From contig JAEDMN010000205.1 in assembly GCA_016302985.1 (NCBI GenBank), positions 1-5,737 on the forward strand: a stretch of 5,737 nucleotides of DNA, written 5' to 3'. A program made the translations under genes and the position numbers. The notes under the pieces are model-generated. The model saw only the letters and a program-made list of their open reading frames with translations, did not search any database and was not told the DNA's origin. Source of the stretch: Kiritimatiellia bacterium. Its GTDB lineage: Bacteria > Verrucomicrobiota > Kiritimatiellia > RFP12 > UBA1067. This document shows, piece by piece, positions 5,645 through 5,737 of this stretch; the first letter of the stretch is position 1, and every line of letters starts with the position of its first letter.

Positions 5645-5655
5645 GACGGCTGATT

Positions 5656-5737
5656 ATTGTGGGATTGTGCGATTGTAGCATTGTGGGATTGTAGCATTGT
5701 GGGATTGTAAAATTCCACAATTCCACAATTCCACAAT
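5656..5737. repeat. AT-rich 8-bp tandem array with inverted halves, cut by the window end
   Basis: Ten octamers lie in perfect register. Seven begin ATTGT: ATTGTGGG at 5656, 5680 and 5696; ATTGTGCG at 5664; ATTGTAGC at 5672 and 5688; ATTGTAAA at 5704. Three are ATTCCACA at 5712, 5720 and 5728, followed by a partial AT. ATTCCACA is close to the reverse complement of ATTGTGGG in shifted register, so the halves can fold: ATTGTGGGATTGT (5696-5708) pairs with ACAATTCCACAAT (5717-5729), 13 positions with one G-U wobble in RNA. The AT content contrasts sharply with the rest of the window. The array continues past the end. Confidence 0.85.

Noticed and set aside
5656..5737. CRISPR array
   Set aside because: The period is 8 bp with no spacers of 25-40 bp and no cas genes; it is a short tandem repeat.

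Overview
The window is very GC-rich, densely coding, and entirely plus-stranded. It holds six protein-coding genes, the first cut off at its 5' end. The long open frames on the minus strand and in the other plus frames look like GC-driven shadows. The mix of a GspD/PilQ-type secretin with a long Pro/Ala tail, MnmE, an iron-sulfur-type flavoprotein, a YkgJ-type cysteine-cluster protein and CrcB points to a Gram-negative (diderm) bacterium. The style of the proteins and the AT-rich octamer repeats in a GC-rich background make me think of the PVC group (Kiritimatiellota/Verrucomicrobiota-like). That is an impression, not something the window proves.

Layout. Positions 1-1321 carry the C-terminal part of a secretin. 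After only 15 bp comes mnmE (1337-2668), the GTPase half of the tRNA wobble-uridine modification enzyme. A 115-bp gap follows with a GC hairpin and a good sigma-70-like promoter. This starts a tight three-gene cluster: an iron-sulfur-type flavodoxin-fold oxidoreductase (2784-3407), a YkgJ-family cysteine-cluster protein (3415-3753), and a long gene (3750-5072) whose start overlaps the preceding stop as ATGA. A 117-bp gap with two strong GC hairpins, an 8-bp direct repeat and a short octamer array leads to crcB (5190-5549), a fluoride channel gene with no visible Shine-Dalgarno site. The last 188 bp are non-coding, with several hairpins and then an AT-rich octamer array that runs off the end of the window.

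The most notable item is the gene at 3750-5072. It reads as an intact cation-diffusion-facilitator (zinc/manganese-type efflux) transporter joined in frame and without linker to a full HPPK (FolK) folate-biosynthesis domain. An in-frame GTG sits exactly at the domain boundary, so the cell could make the fusion, a free FolK, or both. The second notable item is the 8-bp-period repeat at 5656-5737. A related short array reads in the opposite sense over the crcB start, so crcB lies between two related octamer arrays.

The genes do not form one obvious pathway. mnmE and folK share folate chemistry (MnmE uses a tetrahydrofolate one-carbon donor), and CDF and CrcB are both ion-detoxification membrane proteins. 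I treat these links as suggestive only.
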